In this document: positions 25,251-36,051 of the stretch, piece after piece
Layout: each line of letters opens with the position of its first letter
How positions within the stretch are numbered: position 1 is the stretch's first letter
DNA from: Tillus elongatus
Taxonomy: Eukaryota > Arthropoda > Insecta > Coleoptera > Cleridae
Direction: 5' to 3'
Assembly: GCA_964006375.1 (NCBI GenBank)
Contig: OZ023262.1
Location: 51,979,722 to 52,043,721, forward strand
Length of the DNA stretch: 64,000 nt
Made by a program: the position numbers and the translations under genes
Notes under the pieces: model-generated
The model's database searches: none
What the model saw: the letters and a program-made list of their open reading frames with translations, nothing else
Told to the model about the DNA's origin: nothing

Positions 25251-25510
25251 CATTTTAACTGACCATGGAAATGGGTTCCAGGGGCCCTAATTCGCGCTCA
25301 TTTGAAGAAGATTTCCGAAAGTCTCACCATCTATACCTTACTATTGGTGTGTGTGTGTGTGTGTGTGATAACTACTGTATGGCTTCAGAAACCAGGTCCA
25401 TTAGCCACAAACTGTTGCATTAGATAGACGAGATGTAAGCAGATCCTTTCTATTAGTGAATTTTCTTAATGAAAATTCACTAAAAAGTTAGTTCTCTTGA
25501 GGTGTATCGG
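24960..25510 (+). repeat. family H copy with split TA core (25082-25156, 25174-25249)
   Basis: Left of the TA core lie 'gaacgaacccatccaagccattagc' and 'ccaaatcagtgaagaattttgtgagttc', right of it 'taactgaccatggaaatgggttccagg', then a (TG)n run at 25347-25368 and the terminal hairpin 'tattagtgaattttcttaatgaaaattcactaaaa' at 25452-25487. The TA core is broken by a tgtgtatg interruption. Confidence 0.8.
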
Positions 25511-26970
25511 TTAAGATAAGGCATGCCGCCACCTATAAAAGAATATTTGTTCACGTTGTTTGTATAAAGATGTTAGTTCTTCCTGTAAAAAGAAGAACCT
25601 TTAAGGATTTCGTCTTCAGTTTCCGTTTTTTGAAAGCGGTAAGATATCTCACATTGTCGACTAGGTTGTAAAGACACCATTGAACAGGCGAAAATTTATG
25701 ATATGCGTTAAATGAGGCAAAATAAATGGAGAGCAGTACAGGTGTCCCATTTTGGTTACAATTGTTGCGTATCTCGGTTATTAGTAATGATAGACCCTTG
25801 TGGTTTCCGCGAACCTAGGATACTGTTTGTGAAACGAAAGATGCTGCAAACAAAAGTAATATTGAAGATATTGCATTTTCAGGTACCACTTGTGTTCCAG
25901 TTGTCTGACAACTTGTCAAAAATGTCTGAACTTTCCGTCCTTCGGAGTGGACGTAAAGCCATCCGTTACGCGTCCATGCGATGTTGGACACATTAATTAT
26001 CCCTACTCTCCTTACAGAAAGGCAGGGGTTCGGCAAAATTTCCAGGATAATGGGGTGAAACAGCTCCCTGGCGTCGGGGATTGGCCATAGTTGCGGAAAT
26101 AAGCCGACGTGAAAGTACAGAAAAAATAGTAAGAATCCTTTAGAGGGAAAGTGGTTTTGTAGAGATACGTGGCTCACAATCCAAAACAACAAACTTGTCA
26201 AATTGAAGTTCGTTCTCCAGTAGTAAGTTTTTCATTTTCAGTTAGTTAACCATTATATGAGTATCTGGCGCAGTCTGTAGATTATATAACCTTATCCTGG
26301 ATCAATTTCATAGTTAATCTAATGTAACCTAACCCAGCATCATCCCAGTAATCTGTGTTGTAGACCATCAACTGTGTATCATTAGTTTCTGGTGTCCGGT
26401 TGCAAGAACGAGAGTGCATCATCCACCAAGAGAAACAGAATAAGCGAGAGCGCGGTTTTATACTGAGAGTTAACGGTGGCACGTCGGATATTCCAGCTCA
26501 TTAGTGAAACAAATGACGGAATCTTTCTGCTAGTGTGCCATTATTCATTCAGAAGACGAGTTGTTTAGTAAACAAGCGAGTGAACGCTAGCTACATCGAT
26601 CGTTCTAACAAATAATTAAAATGTTTTCAACAGTCTGGAGATGACACTGACTGAATATCATTTATTCTGATATCAATTTTCTGCAATATTGCCAGAAAAT
26701 GCTGCAAAAACTGTGATTTATTGTTTCGCTTTATTGTGGGTGATGATACTTAAAAATATAAATGATACGTGCAGCAGTTTGAGATACAAATAAATAGACG
26801 GGCATTTGCTAAACAAATTAAATTCGCTTTAGCAAATTAATAATATAGGCTTTAACAAATGGCAGATTACACTGGTTTGGATAAGCTTATGAAAATTGTA
26901 ACTTTGACAAGCACAAGTTTCCAACGTATTTGTCAAATTTTAGTTAGTTAAACTCAATAAATAATAATAA
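25511..26970. other. unassigned stretch; faint LTR-retroelement junction
   Basis: No gene recognised: overlapping frames on both strands at 25.7-26.2 kb carry no family motif. At 26270-26288 the phrase tggcgcagtctgtagatt resembles the tRNA-Ser-type primer-binding site used by Gypsy-group LTR retrotransposons, but neither an LTR upstream nor gag/pol downstream could be recognised. Composition between 26980 and 27000 changes into LINE X. Confidence 0.35.
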
Positions 26971-26974
26971 TTAT

Positions 26975-28390
26975 AATAATAAGGTTAGACGAAATGCAGA
27001 ATGGCCAGCAAATTGCATCAATCGATGTAGAAGAGTGTTATAAATACCTGGGAATACAGCAAGCGAGGAAAATAAACCACTCGGTAATGAAAAACGATCT
27101 GACAAATGAGTTTACGAAAGGACTAAACCAAATGGTGTGATTACAACTTAACAGCAAGCACCTGACTAAAGCTCTTAATACATATGCATGTTCTGCACTT
27201 AGCTATTCATTTGGGATTGTGAAGTGGGGTAAAACAGGCATCTAAAATCTACAACGGAAGGTGCGAGCACTCCTAACAAAATCCAAAAAGCATCACCCTC
27301 ATAGTGCCATCGAGCGAGTAACCCAGCTGTACACCAAGGTGGAAGAGGAGTGTTGGATAATTCTAAAAACAGTTGGACCAGCAGATATTGTACCTGGGTA
27401 CATATTTCCATCAGCAGGCGCTTGTTTCTGAACTACGCGGTGCCATATGCGAGAGGGATGATTCAACACTGCTACAATGAAGAGAAAGTGAAATAGAAAG
27501 TCACCACCGAACTAATCAGGACAAGCTGCAATCTTCGATGCAGAAGCCTCTCCATGGGCGGTTGGTGTCCGGAGAGATGTTTCCAGAGACAGAGGCGTCT
27601 TTGTTGGCCATACAAGATCAGGTCATTCCAATAAGAAACTACGTGAAGTATATAGTTGAAGATAATTCGGTCGAAGATGACAAATGCAGAGGTTAGGTGT
27701 CAGTCATGAGAGACTATCCAGCACGTCGCCGGAGGATGTCAAGCGTTTGCTGCAAAGAGAAGCACAACCCAGTTGCGGGAATACTTCATGAAAAATTGGC
27801 TCTAAAAATTTAACTTTTAAATCTTAGTAAGGTGCGCTATTATAGATACGTTTCTGGGCATGTTCTAGAAAACTCAAAATACAGGTTGTACTGTGATCGG
27901 GACGTGCTAACAGAACAACGAGTTTCTCACAACAGGTCAGATATAGATAGTAGTGAATAAGTCCTGAAAACAGGTGACGCTGATTTATATGGCCATTCCC
28001 AATACCAATAATCTAAAGATAAAGTACAGATACCTCGAGATGCAAGTAAAGAGGCGAGGGGGGTGGGGGTGGTGTTGGATATTTTCCGAGTGATTCAGAT
28101 AATCATGTCAACTGGTGTGGTTCCTAAGAATATTCGAGAGAACATTAAAAGACTGGGCCTTGGAGAGCTTCTTTATATGGTTATGCAGATAACGGTAATA
28201 CTTGCAACTACCCACATCGTACGGAGATTTCTGAGAAATGAGGATGTGTCGCGTTGTCGTTCAGGGCACAATAACTTTGGTATCTAAGATACCTGGGACG
28301 AGTGATTGTCCCCCTTGAGGAAGTGTGAAAACGCTTCAGGCTTAAGTCATATAATACAAATAATAGTAATAATAATAATAATAATATCCA
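26975..28390 (+). mobile_element. LINE X, decayed, restriction-like-endonuclease type, with 3' (AAT)n tail
   Basis: Reading across frames on the plus strand gives, in order: 26985-27120 RLDEMQNGQQIASIDVEECY then KYLGIQQ and MKNDLTNEF (post-RT thumb); 27130-27290 LNSKHLTKALNTYACSALSY then SFGIVKW and LQRKVRALLTKSKKHHPHSA; 27570-27670 EMFPETEASLLAIQDQVIPI then RNYVKYIV; 28080-28240 IIMSTGVVPKNIRENIKRLG then ATTHIVRRFL (C-terminus). The last block is the same as that ending the 17.8-18.5 kb fragment, so both belong to one LINE type. The element closes with a trinucleotide tail (AAT)n at about 28355-28388, a common LINE 3' end. Many stops and frameshifts; inactive. Confidence 0.8.
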
Positions 28391-28640
28391 TTCATCCCGT
28401 ACCCCCTGGAGCGAATTTACCCAAAAACAATCCGAACCGTTCGTTCGTCGTGTGCTAACTTTATGCAAAATTGGAAGAAGATATATCAATTCATTCTAAA
28501 GCTATCGTGGCTACAACAGGCATACATACGGACCGACAGACCGACATACATAATTTTAATTTTTGTCGCCGACGCCATACTTCCACACGTATTGACGATG
28601 TGGAAATAATACGCTGAGTACGCTTTCCAAAAATGTGTGG
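28391..28640. repeat. dispersed repeat family B
   Basis: Shares 'gagcgaatttacccaaaaacaatccgaaccgttcgttcgtcg', 'ggaccgacagaccgacatac', and 'ttttgtcgccgacgccatacttccacacgtattgacgatgtgg' with 37.86-38.13 kb and, for the first half, with 35.83-36.0 kb. The (GACN)-rich piece is a tetranucleotide cluster. 28641-28846 holds nothing else recognised. Confidence 0.8.
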
Positions 28641-28846
28641 ATTGACCCATGTTGCTATTTAAGAAATTAAAGAGTTGTCGCCCTCCAAAAAGGGGGTGCT
28701 TCAAAAAATGCCGATAAGGCCACCAAATAGTCGTAAATAATCTGTTATGCAATCCCGTAAATTTTGAGTCAGATGCCTCTCGCGGTTTTAAAAGTTATGG
28801 CCTTGTTGCGTTACTTATGCGCGATCCTGTATGCTAATATCATGTT

Positions 28847-28938
28847 ACATACAGACTTGGAGACTACTTCTCTGGCTTCACTCTTGGTTTTCGTTTTTGT
28901 ATGTGAAGGACGTAGCCAACGCGTAAGCTAACTGGAGC
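28847..28938 (-). repeat. Penelope-like element 3' direct terminal repeat (pseudo-LTR)
   Basis: This 92-base segment (acatacagacttggagac ... gtaagctaactggagc) is repeated in the same orientation, with about four mismatches, at 31795-31886. The two copies bracket the Penelope coding region, as the direct 'pLTR' repeats of Penelope-like elements do. Confidence 0.75.
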
Positions 28939-28989
28939 AAGTGGCCCTTATCAATTCTAGATGTTCTAGGATGTTCTTCAACGTTTCTG

Positions 28990-29023
28990 TGACTAGTTTC
29001 GCTGCTTGACAGCATTCTCAGAC
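28990..29023 (-). ncRNA. hammerhead-ribozyme-like motif in Penelope 3' UTR
   Basis: Minus strand reads CTGAGAATGCTGTCAAGCAG then CGAAACTAGTC: a CTGAnGA-like box, a GCTG/CAGC stem with a five-base loop, then GAAAC. This is the order of a hammerhead core (CUGAUGA, stem II, GAAA). Penelope-like elements are known to carry hammerhead motifs near their terminal repeats. The box deviates from consensus, so activity is doubtful. Confidence 0.45.
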
Positions 29024-29365
29024 AGATAAAAATTGAATTAGTACGAAATCATAACAACTACAAATAAAGATCTGTTGCTGTGTTATGATATGATGTATTG
29101 ATCAAAAATTGTTTATCAAATTGAAAATTATATGAAACACAGATGACAGATGAGGCTTTCAAAATGTCTACGTGATGTATGTCAGTATTTAACATAAAAA
29201 TAGAACTAGCCTATAATAACTATGATAACAGTTAAACAATAAAATAACTAAACAATAACAGTATAAAAGCAGTGTCTATACAACGAAATTATTGACATAC
29301 ATCAACTCATGATCTTATTACAACTTTTTTTGAAAGAATAGTTAAATTTATTTTCTTTCACTTAT

Positions 29366-31791
29366 TTAATTAGAAAGAAGAATATCCAAGAAAGGGAAAT
29401 TCATTAAATCAGTTTGCTCGTTTAAAACAAGGTAGTTATTGTCGTGTGTGTGCTTTTTGACTTCTAAAGCTTCAAAAAAGTCTAGTTTACGTTTGTCATT
29501 ATAAAAATGTAGTGGTTGTATGCGGTTATTTACTGTAGGTCTATGTTCGGTATCAATAATATGTTTGGCAAATGTAGATTTGTCAGCGTGGTTATTTCTA
29601 AATGCAGAAATATGTTATTTGTATCGGGTGTTAAAATTTCTAGAAGTTTGACCTATGTAGATTGCATTACAATGTGTACAAGCTAATTTATAAACTCCAG
29701 CTTTTGTCAGGAAACAAGATTTTTCTTTCGCGTTAAATAGTAAATCACGCGTCGTGTTGTAAGATTTAAAAGCTACCTTTGTATTTGTACAGGTATTTAA
29801 AATTTTTGAAATATTTTCTGAAATGGTTCCAAAATAAGTTATCGAAACGTGTCTGTTGTCGCCTTTGTCTCTAATATTTGGATAAATTAAATTAATAGCT
29901 AATTTGTATTCTTTTCTCTCGATCATTTTATCTATTATTTTAACAGAGTAGCCATTATTAAATGCTGTTTGCTTGATTATTGAAATTTCTTTTTCAAAAT
30001 TGTTTTGTGACATAGGTATTGAAAATGCACGATGTATCACAGAATGGTAGGCTGACAGATTTTGTGAAAAAAGGTGACATGAATCGTTTGGTATGGTTGT
30101 GTCAGTGTAAGTTGGTTTCCTATATATTGAAAACTCAAATGAATTACTTTCTAACTTTCTAATTGTTAAGTCTAAAAAATTTATACAACTGTTAGATTCT
30201 TCTTCTAAAGTAAACTTAATATTTGTGTGAAAGTTATTAACAAAATTCACAAATTCATTTAATTCTGTATTACTACCTTGAAACCATGCTAAAATGTCAT
30301 CTACGTATCTGTATCAAAAAACAATATTATGCGAAAGTTCTGATGTTAAAATTTGGTTTTCTAAGTTTTCCATAAATATGTTGGCTAATAAAGGTGACAA
30401 CGGACTACCCATAGGTACGCCTTCATTTTACATATAAATTTTATTAATAAATTTAAAATAGTTTTGTTTTATACATTCGTTAAAAAGATTCATTATTTCT
30501 TGTCTTTTTATGACATTTACGTTCTTTTCTATTAAAACGTTTTCTAATAGAGGTAAGCGTTCTCTAGGGGGTATCTTAGAATACATGCTACAAACATCAA
30601 ACGAGACTAATTTACTATTTGTGGGAATAATTAAGTTATTTAATTTTTGTGTAAGTTCATAAGAATTCTTAACTGAATATTTTGGAAAGTAATTTTATTC
30701 TCTAATAAGTGAAACCAGTTTGCTCGCTATCTTATGATTAGGTGTATTAACATAGCTAACGACTGGCCTCATCGGTATCTTTGGCTTATAAATTTTCAGG
30801 TAGCCATACATTTTTGGTGGTAGCGGGCTTTTATATAAAAGATATTTCTTTTCTTGTTGACTAAACAGAGACACATTTTTAAGTTCATTTTTTAGTTTTG
30901 TCTTAAATGCGTTTGTTGGGTCTCTCCTAATTTCTGTTAAATTTTCTGTAGTAATAAAATCGTTAATTTTAATATTATATGCGTCCCTACTTATAGCTAC
31001 AGTTGTATTTCCTTTATCAGCTTTAGTCAATACTATATCATTGTCTAATATTTTATGTTGAACATATTTTAAATTTTGAGTTTCGTTAATTTGACGCTTG
31101 TCATATTTTGAAGTTAAATTTTTAAAAAATGCACATATTTTTAATCTTTCATATTGCCTTATAGATCTGGAAGCAACTTCGGATTCAGAAGCTAATATCT
31201 CTTTAATTTTGTTTGTAAATTTAAATTTTGGTCAGTATTTATATGCTTTATTTTGAAAAAAAATTTCCTCAGTTGTAAAAATTGTATCGCTTAGGTTTTC
31301 AAATCTTTTGTAGAACTTATGTGTTTGTGGGGGAGGTCTTTCTCGATTATGTAAATGTTTCCTAGGTTTCTAATTTTGTTTGTCTGTGTTAAGCGTTTTT
31401 TAAATTTCAATTCACTAACTAAATTATGTATTTAGTCATCTAATATGTCAAATTCTACTGGATGTAATTTATAAGTAAGTTCTGAATGTATTACCTTGAT
31501 ATAAAGAAGCAAACTATCACGAATTGAAAACCATTTCTTGGATTCTTCTTTCAGCCAGATGAAACTGGCTTTTCTAATAGCAATTTTTGATTGATTTAAT
31601 GTTGCAGTAGTTGTTATGATTACGTACTTCGGGATGACCTTCTTTCTTATGCACTCTTGGTTAAACCAAGCATTCTGGGAAGCGTTCATCTGCTTGATTT
31701 TCAATTTTCTATACAAATGGGCAAGCTCTTCGATAGAAGACCTCTTCAATTCATTGATTATTGTTGCCTTTATTTGTTGAAACTGGTCCAT
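29366..31791 (-). pseudogene. Penelope-like element ORF (reverse transcriptase plus GIY-YIG endonuclease), broken
   Basis: From ATG at 31791 the minus strand codes an N-terminal domain (MDQFQQIKATIINEL...). RT blocks follow: 31030-30900 MTKADKGNTTVAI; 30840-30750 PPKMYGYLKIYKP then MRPVVSYVNTPNHKIASKL; 30640-30560 SKLVSFDVCSMYSKIPP; 30420-30350 NEGVPMGSPLSPLLANIF; 30325-30290 YRYVDDILAWFQGS, the YVDD catalytic box. The C-terminal GIY-YIG endonuclease appears at 29700-29620 as GVYKLACTHCNAIYIGQTSR and runs to a stop at 29366 (FPFLDILLSN). Stops lie before YVDD, before NEGVP, after NTRYK and elsewhere, so this copy is dead though nearly full length. RT with C-terminal GIY-YIG is the hallmark of Penelope-like elements with endonuclease. 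Related endonuclease text is at 45.96 kb. Confidence 0.93.
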
Positions 31792-31794
31792 ACT

Positions 31795-31914
31795 ACATAC
31801 AGACTTGGAGACTACTTCTCTGGCTTCACTGTTGGTTTTCGTTTTTGTAGGTGAAGGACGTAGCCAGCGCGTAAGCTAACTGGAGCTAGAGAAGTAGTCT
31901 CCAAGTATGTATGT
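31795..31914. repeat. Penelope 5' pseudo-LTR followed by its inverted end
   Basis: 31795-31886 is the 5' direct repeat. It runs straight into 31887-31914 (tagagaagtagtctccaagt...), which is the reverse complement of 31795-31824, giving a 30-base inverted repeat. After the TA-flanked fold-back element at 31917-33337 the inverted copy resumes at 33340. Confidence 0.85.
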
Positions 31915-31916
31915 TA

Positions 31917-32461
31917 GTACAGGCAATAGAGAATTTTTTTCTGCATTAAACTACAGGAGTTATTTTATTTGGTAGATAGGTTCAGAATTACGTACTGAAT
32001 GTAAAAACACAAAATTCTTACAAAATAGGAGGGCGGAAGTGCCGCCATTTTGAGAAAAACTGTTTCGACCTATATCTCCGTAACCGTGCACTTTAGACCA
32101 AAAATGGTAATGACCTTTATTGTAGATAATTGCATTTTTCATCTTTTTTGTTAAATTTTTTTTTTGTTTCACTCACCGTTTACAACTTTACGACTATTAG
32201 CATTCATTTATTGACTTTTTTACCTATATCTTTGTTAATAATTGTTTAAAAAATAAAATGCTTATAACTTAACTATTCAATCGACAAATTTTCTAGAACT
32301 ATTACTTAAACCTTTTTTTAAAATTATTATTAGTGCATTTTCTTTAAAAAAAATTCACTAATGAGGAGACCCCGACTTTTAAATTTTGAAAAAAATTTTG
32401 ATATAGGCGCTAATTATGCCCCCTAGAACACATATCCGTGGTCAGTTTCAATTTTTATATG

Positions 32462-32530
<69 letters not shown>

Positions 32531-33337
32531 CACACCGATAACAAATTTCTTTCGAAAAAAAAAGTATATCTCCGGAAATAACAAAGTAAGGGCAACTAAA
32601 TTTGGTACACGGTTTTATGTCATTATAGGTAAATTACCTACCAAAATTTAGGTCTGTAGTTTTAAACACAAAAAAGTTATAGGCATTTAAAGAAAAATAA
32701 ATTGGGGTTTTCCTCAAAACGTCGAAGTCGCGAATTACAACGTCAAAATTGGCAACACGCAAAAAACCTGAAACTAATATAAGCTATGGAAAAAAATGTC
32801 TCAAGAAGAATGTTTTACAAAGCCTGAAGTCTTAGCTTCAACCGTCATTGTCCTTCATTTTACTAAAATATTTCCAGAAAAATTTTTCGATTGAAAAGTG
32901 GAACATTTAACGCGTTATAACTTTGAAAATATTGATTTTAGAAAAAAAAGTTTTTAGTAAAAATTGTAGGAAATTTGTCGATTCAAAAGTTTAGTTATAA
33001 GGATTTTATTTTTTAAACAATTATTAACAAAGATATAGGTAAAAAAGTCAATAAATGAATGCTAATAGTCGTATAAATTGTAAACGGTGAGTGATACAAA
33101 AAAATTTATTTAACAAAAAACAATTATCTATAATAAAGGTTATTACCATTTTTGGCCTAAAGTGCACGGTTATGGAAATATAGGCCTAAACGGTTTTTCT
33201 CAAAATGGCGGCACTTCCGCCCTCGTTATTTGTTTTTACATTCAGTACGTAATTCTGAACCTATCTATCAAAAAAAAAGAACTCCTGTAGTTCACTGCAT
33301 TATGGACAAGAGTAACGGGCTCCTCTATTGCCTGTAC
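31917..33337. mobile_element. 1.42-kb fold-back DNA element with TA target duplication
   Basis: Left end GTACAGGCAATAGAG and right end CTCTATTGCCTGTAC are perfect inverted repeats, each bordered by TA (31915-31916 and 33338-33339). The arms extend inward about 380 bases (left 31917-32300, right 32960-33337), including matching 'gaactcctgtagtt'-type text, 'gggcggaagtgccgccattttgag' and 'ccgtttacaactttacgactattagcattcatttattgac'. No transposase is encoded. The TA duplication suggests mobilisation by a Tc1/mariner-type transposase. The centre (32335-32882) is a partial family H copy. Confidence 0.88.
32335..32882 (+). repeat. family H copy in the centre of the fold-back element, TA core 32468-32526
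   Basis: Starts with the terminal hairpin 'attagtgcattttctttaaaaaaaattcactaatgaggag', then 'acacatatccgtggtcagtttcaatttttatatgtt', the TA run, 'tgtatcacaccgataac', 'ccggaaataacaaagtaagggc', and stops at 'ctaaaatatttccagaaaa', lacking the last third of a full copy. Confidence 0.85.
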
Positions 33338-33366
33338 TATGTAGCATGGACCAGTTTCACCAAGTA
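33338..33366 (+). pseudogene. inverted stub of the Penelope-like element 5' end
   Basis: The sequence tgtagcatggaccagtttca matches, in opposite orientation, the start codon region at 31797-31774 (tgtagtatggaccagtttca), so the first codons (MDQF) of the Penelope ORF are present again and are followed by an immediate stop. Together with 31887-31914 this reconstructs an inverted partial copy that was split by the fold-back element. Confidence 0.75.
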
Positions 33367-34239
33367 ATTTATCCTGTCGATTATTAATTTTACTGGACAG
33401 TAGCGTTCAAATACTGTAGATTTAATTTGTCCCCATTTTGTATAGTGTTAAAGCAGTGAGAATTCCCTAAAGAATTCAGACACGCATGCACCATAGTAAA
33501 TCTGAACTGTTTATCCTATTTTATATGTAAAATGTAGGTCAACTTCTTATAATTATTGAAATCAAAATTAACGAGTGTAACAATGCATCGATTAATTTTA
33601 TAATTATCCCCTTAACGAGAGGAATTACGGTGAAACCATTCAATATCATTATGATACGCCCTAATCAGCTTTATCAGGTATATTTTATTGCCTTTGATGT
33701 TCAGAAAGAGTTCTCATCTTGCTTATAAATTATCTGAAACGGGCGGGCTCGCAGGAAGAAAATGTAATTAGAGACCGATTTAAAATACACGAAAAGGAAA
33801 ATCTGAAGGAATAAAGGGATTTATGGGAGGTAGATGAGTGATTAAAGCCAGCTCCAACGGCTAATAAAAGACCTTCTAGTCTGCTTACAAGGAAAAATTA
33901 CTTTTTCTCTTTCAGGCTCTGAAAAGTTCAATAAACGTTTTGAATGCAAATCGTTTTGTATAGTCTTGTCTAAAACGCTCTCAGCATTTTATAGCATTAC
34001 AGGTTTAAGTCGCAGTTAATTAATTTCGAAAAAAGTCATTTTAAGTTGTAACATTAAATGGCATGTTCAATGGATAATAAAGTTCGGACGCAGCAAATGC
34101 GTTATGGTAGCGAATTATTTTCATAATATTGGGCTTTATTAAAAAATTGTTAGCTGACTGCCTGGCTGTTCGTGTGTGTGCGTGTGTGTGTTCGAAAAGG
34201 TTTTGCGGTCATTAGTCTGAGATATACTAGGTTCTTGAC
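33367..34239. other. unassigned stretch, relatively repeat-free
   Basis: No reading frame or element motif recognised. A family H terminal phrase in reverse ('gttcggacgcagcaaatgcgttatggtagcgaat') occurs at 34081-34115. The 33.6-34.0 kb part shows no match to any other place in the window and may be single-copy DNA. Confidence 0.4.
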
Positions 34240-34261
34240 CTAGCACACCTTGAATTGATTA

Positions 34262-34305
34262 AAACTCGACGTTTCGGCTCCTGCTTTGGAGCAATTTTCA
34301 AGAGG
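34262..34305 (-). ncRNA. hammerhead-like Penelope-type tail motif
   Basis: Minus strand: CTTGAAAATTGCTCC, loop aaagca, GGAGC, then CGAAACGTC. The GCTCC/GGAGC stem followed by GAAACGTC is the arrangement at the end of many Penelope-type elements; the CTGATGA box is decayed. No adjoining coding region is recognised, so this is a tail relic. Confidence 0.4.
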
Positions 34306-34593
34306 TTAAGGAACGATGGAAGGAAATGAACTCTACTGCTACTTCTTGGAGCGATGGATGAAGATAGGTTGGGTTCTTGTAGTTCGATTGCGGGGCTTCA
34401 ATATTTCTACTCTCCAAATCTCGATGAGATCGTCTCTAAGGTCTCAGTGTGTTTAACCCTAGACCTGTGAAAAATCTTAGAGCTCGTCGTAAGTCTTGTG
34501 TTACCTATAACGTTTTATCTACCTGCGTCGTTATCAGTGTAATCAGTCAGGTCAAGGTATATTATCAGTAGCTGTCGCTAGACTCAGTTTACT

Positions 34594-34632
34594 GACAGCT
34601 ACTAATGAAGGCAACCTCGTTGTTGAAATATG
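34594..34632 (+). ncRNA. hammerhead-like motif, second tail relic
   Basis: Plus strand: CTAATGA at 34602-34608, then a GGCAAC...GTTGTT stem-loop, then GAAATA at 34625. It has the same box-stem-GAAA order as the motifs at 20.1, 29.0 and 46.4 kb, with one mismatch in the first box and GAAAT in place of GAAAC. Considered weak on its own. Confidence 0.3.
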
Positions 34633-34639
34633 TATTTAG

Positions 34640-34890
34640 CGCATTTGTCTTTTAACATACAGAGCTAAATTTTGGCACGTACCTATAATGGTATAAACCA
34701 GTGTACCAAATTTGGTTGCTTAATTTATTTTTTTTTGAAGGTAACACAAAATGTTCCGGGGCAGATTTTCCTGGATAACGCACTTATCCAAGCCATTTGC
34801 ATAAGGAAGGTATTCACCAAATTTAATCAAAAACGGCCCATTCTTTTTTGAGTTATCGTGTGATTCATAAATAAATAAATAAATAAATAA

Positions 34891-34964
<74 letters not shown>

Positions 34965-35105
34965 ATATAAAAATTGAAACTGACCCGGGATATGTGTTCT
35001 AGGGGGCCCAATTAGCGTTCATTTGAAGAAATTTTTTCAAAATTCAAAACTCGGGATCTCCTCCTTTGTGATTTTTTTTATAAGAAAATTCACTAAAAAG
35101 GCAAG
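34640..35105 (-). repeat. family H copy with (AAAT)n-(TA)n core (34868-34960)
   Basis: Left: 'catacagagctaaattttggcacg', 'gtgtaccaaatttggttgc', 'attttcctggataacgc', 'ttttgagttatcgtgtgattcat'. Core: (AAAT)n grading into (TA)n. Right: 'gaaactgacccgggatatgtgttctagg', 'cgggatctcctcctttgtgatttttttta...gaaaattcactaaaa'. The compound core shows a second microsatellite motif growing at the TA position. Confidence 0.85.
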
Positions 35106-36047
35106 AAATAATTAATTTAATAAGATTAAAAATAAGAATGCTATTAATTAATAATTTAATAAGTTATTGTGAAAAAGGTGCTTGCAAATTCAGGGGCAAA
35201 AATTGTTATCTAATTTTCGTTAAAAGATTATGTTTAGCAAATTTTCGTGTAAAAAAACTTTTTTAAACTTTCGTAAAAAGATTTTTACATAATTTTCGTG
35301 TAAGATTACTATGCCGATCTTTGTAAAAAAAAATTGAGAATTTTTGTAAAACAATGGAAAATTTTTTAAAACAAACTGTTTCCAAATTTTCATGTACATT
35401 TTTTTACTCCTGTCAAAAAGCTTTCCATGAATAATTATATCTTGGCAGGTGTAGTTTTTGTGGAATTACTTAGATAGGTTCATTGGCCAGGAAAGTCCAA
35501 CCAGTTTTTCCACAAAAATTATAAGTTGGTGTTCGGGAAATTTCTATACTTTCTCAAACAATATAGTTAATTTGATATAGTACATGTTTTTACCATAAAG
35601 GTGAAACTTTCTACTAAATTTGATGTCTTTTATTAAAAAAATAGTGCTGCAAATTTAATCATAACTTCCACATAGCTGTGATAATTTACTCGAATCAGAA
35701 AGACATTCTCACGAAATGAATTTAGGCTCCATGACTTGACCACAAATAAAATGTTCGTATTCCTGTACCCATAAACTTCTGAAACGTTAATATTACTCGA
35801 GATTTAACGAAAAAAAAAATTTTTTCACCAAATCACCCCCACCGCCTAAACAATTCGAAGCGTTCTTTTGTCGGATACTAACTGGATACTAAATTTGAAG
35901 ATGATATCTTAATTCGCTTATTGCGCCTACTAACAGACAGACGTACAGACCAACCGACCGACTGACCGGCAGACAAAAAAATTGCGTTCCAGAATCAAGT
36001 TTTTTATATGTTTTGAGATCCTTTACGCCATTTTAGCAAAAAAATAA
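35106..36047. other. repeat-derived stretch with family B fragment (35830-36000)
   Basis: 35210-35400 is a run of related short phrases (aattttcgtgtaa and variants) that looks like a degenerate tandem of about 50-base units. 35830-36000 is family B: 'aaatcacccccaccgcc', 'gcgttcttttgtcggatactaactgg', and a tetranucleotide cluster 'acagaccaaccgaccgactg'. No gene. Confidence 0.6.
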
Positions 36048-36051
36048 TCTC

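Noticed and set aside
25712..26201. Overlapping 94- and 128-residue frames on both strands
   Set aside because: No recognisable motif on either strand, no splice sites that define an exon, and composition like the surroundings.
26270..26288. Gypsy-type primer-binding site
   Set aside because: Single 18-base resemblance without LTR, gag or pol. Kept only as a remark in the feature list.
31795..31914. Hammerhead ribozyme inside the Penelope 5' terminal repeat
   Set aside because: Neither strand has a CTGATGA-like box with a GAAAC at proper spacing in this segment. The motif is instead near the 3' repeat at 28990-29023.
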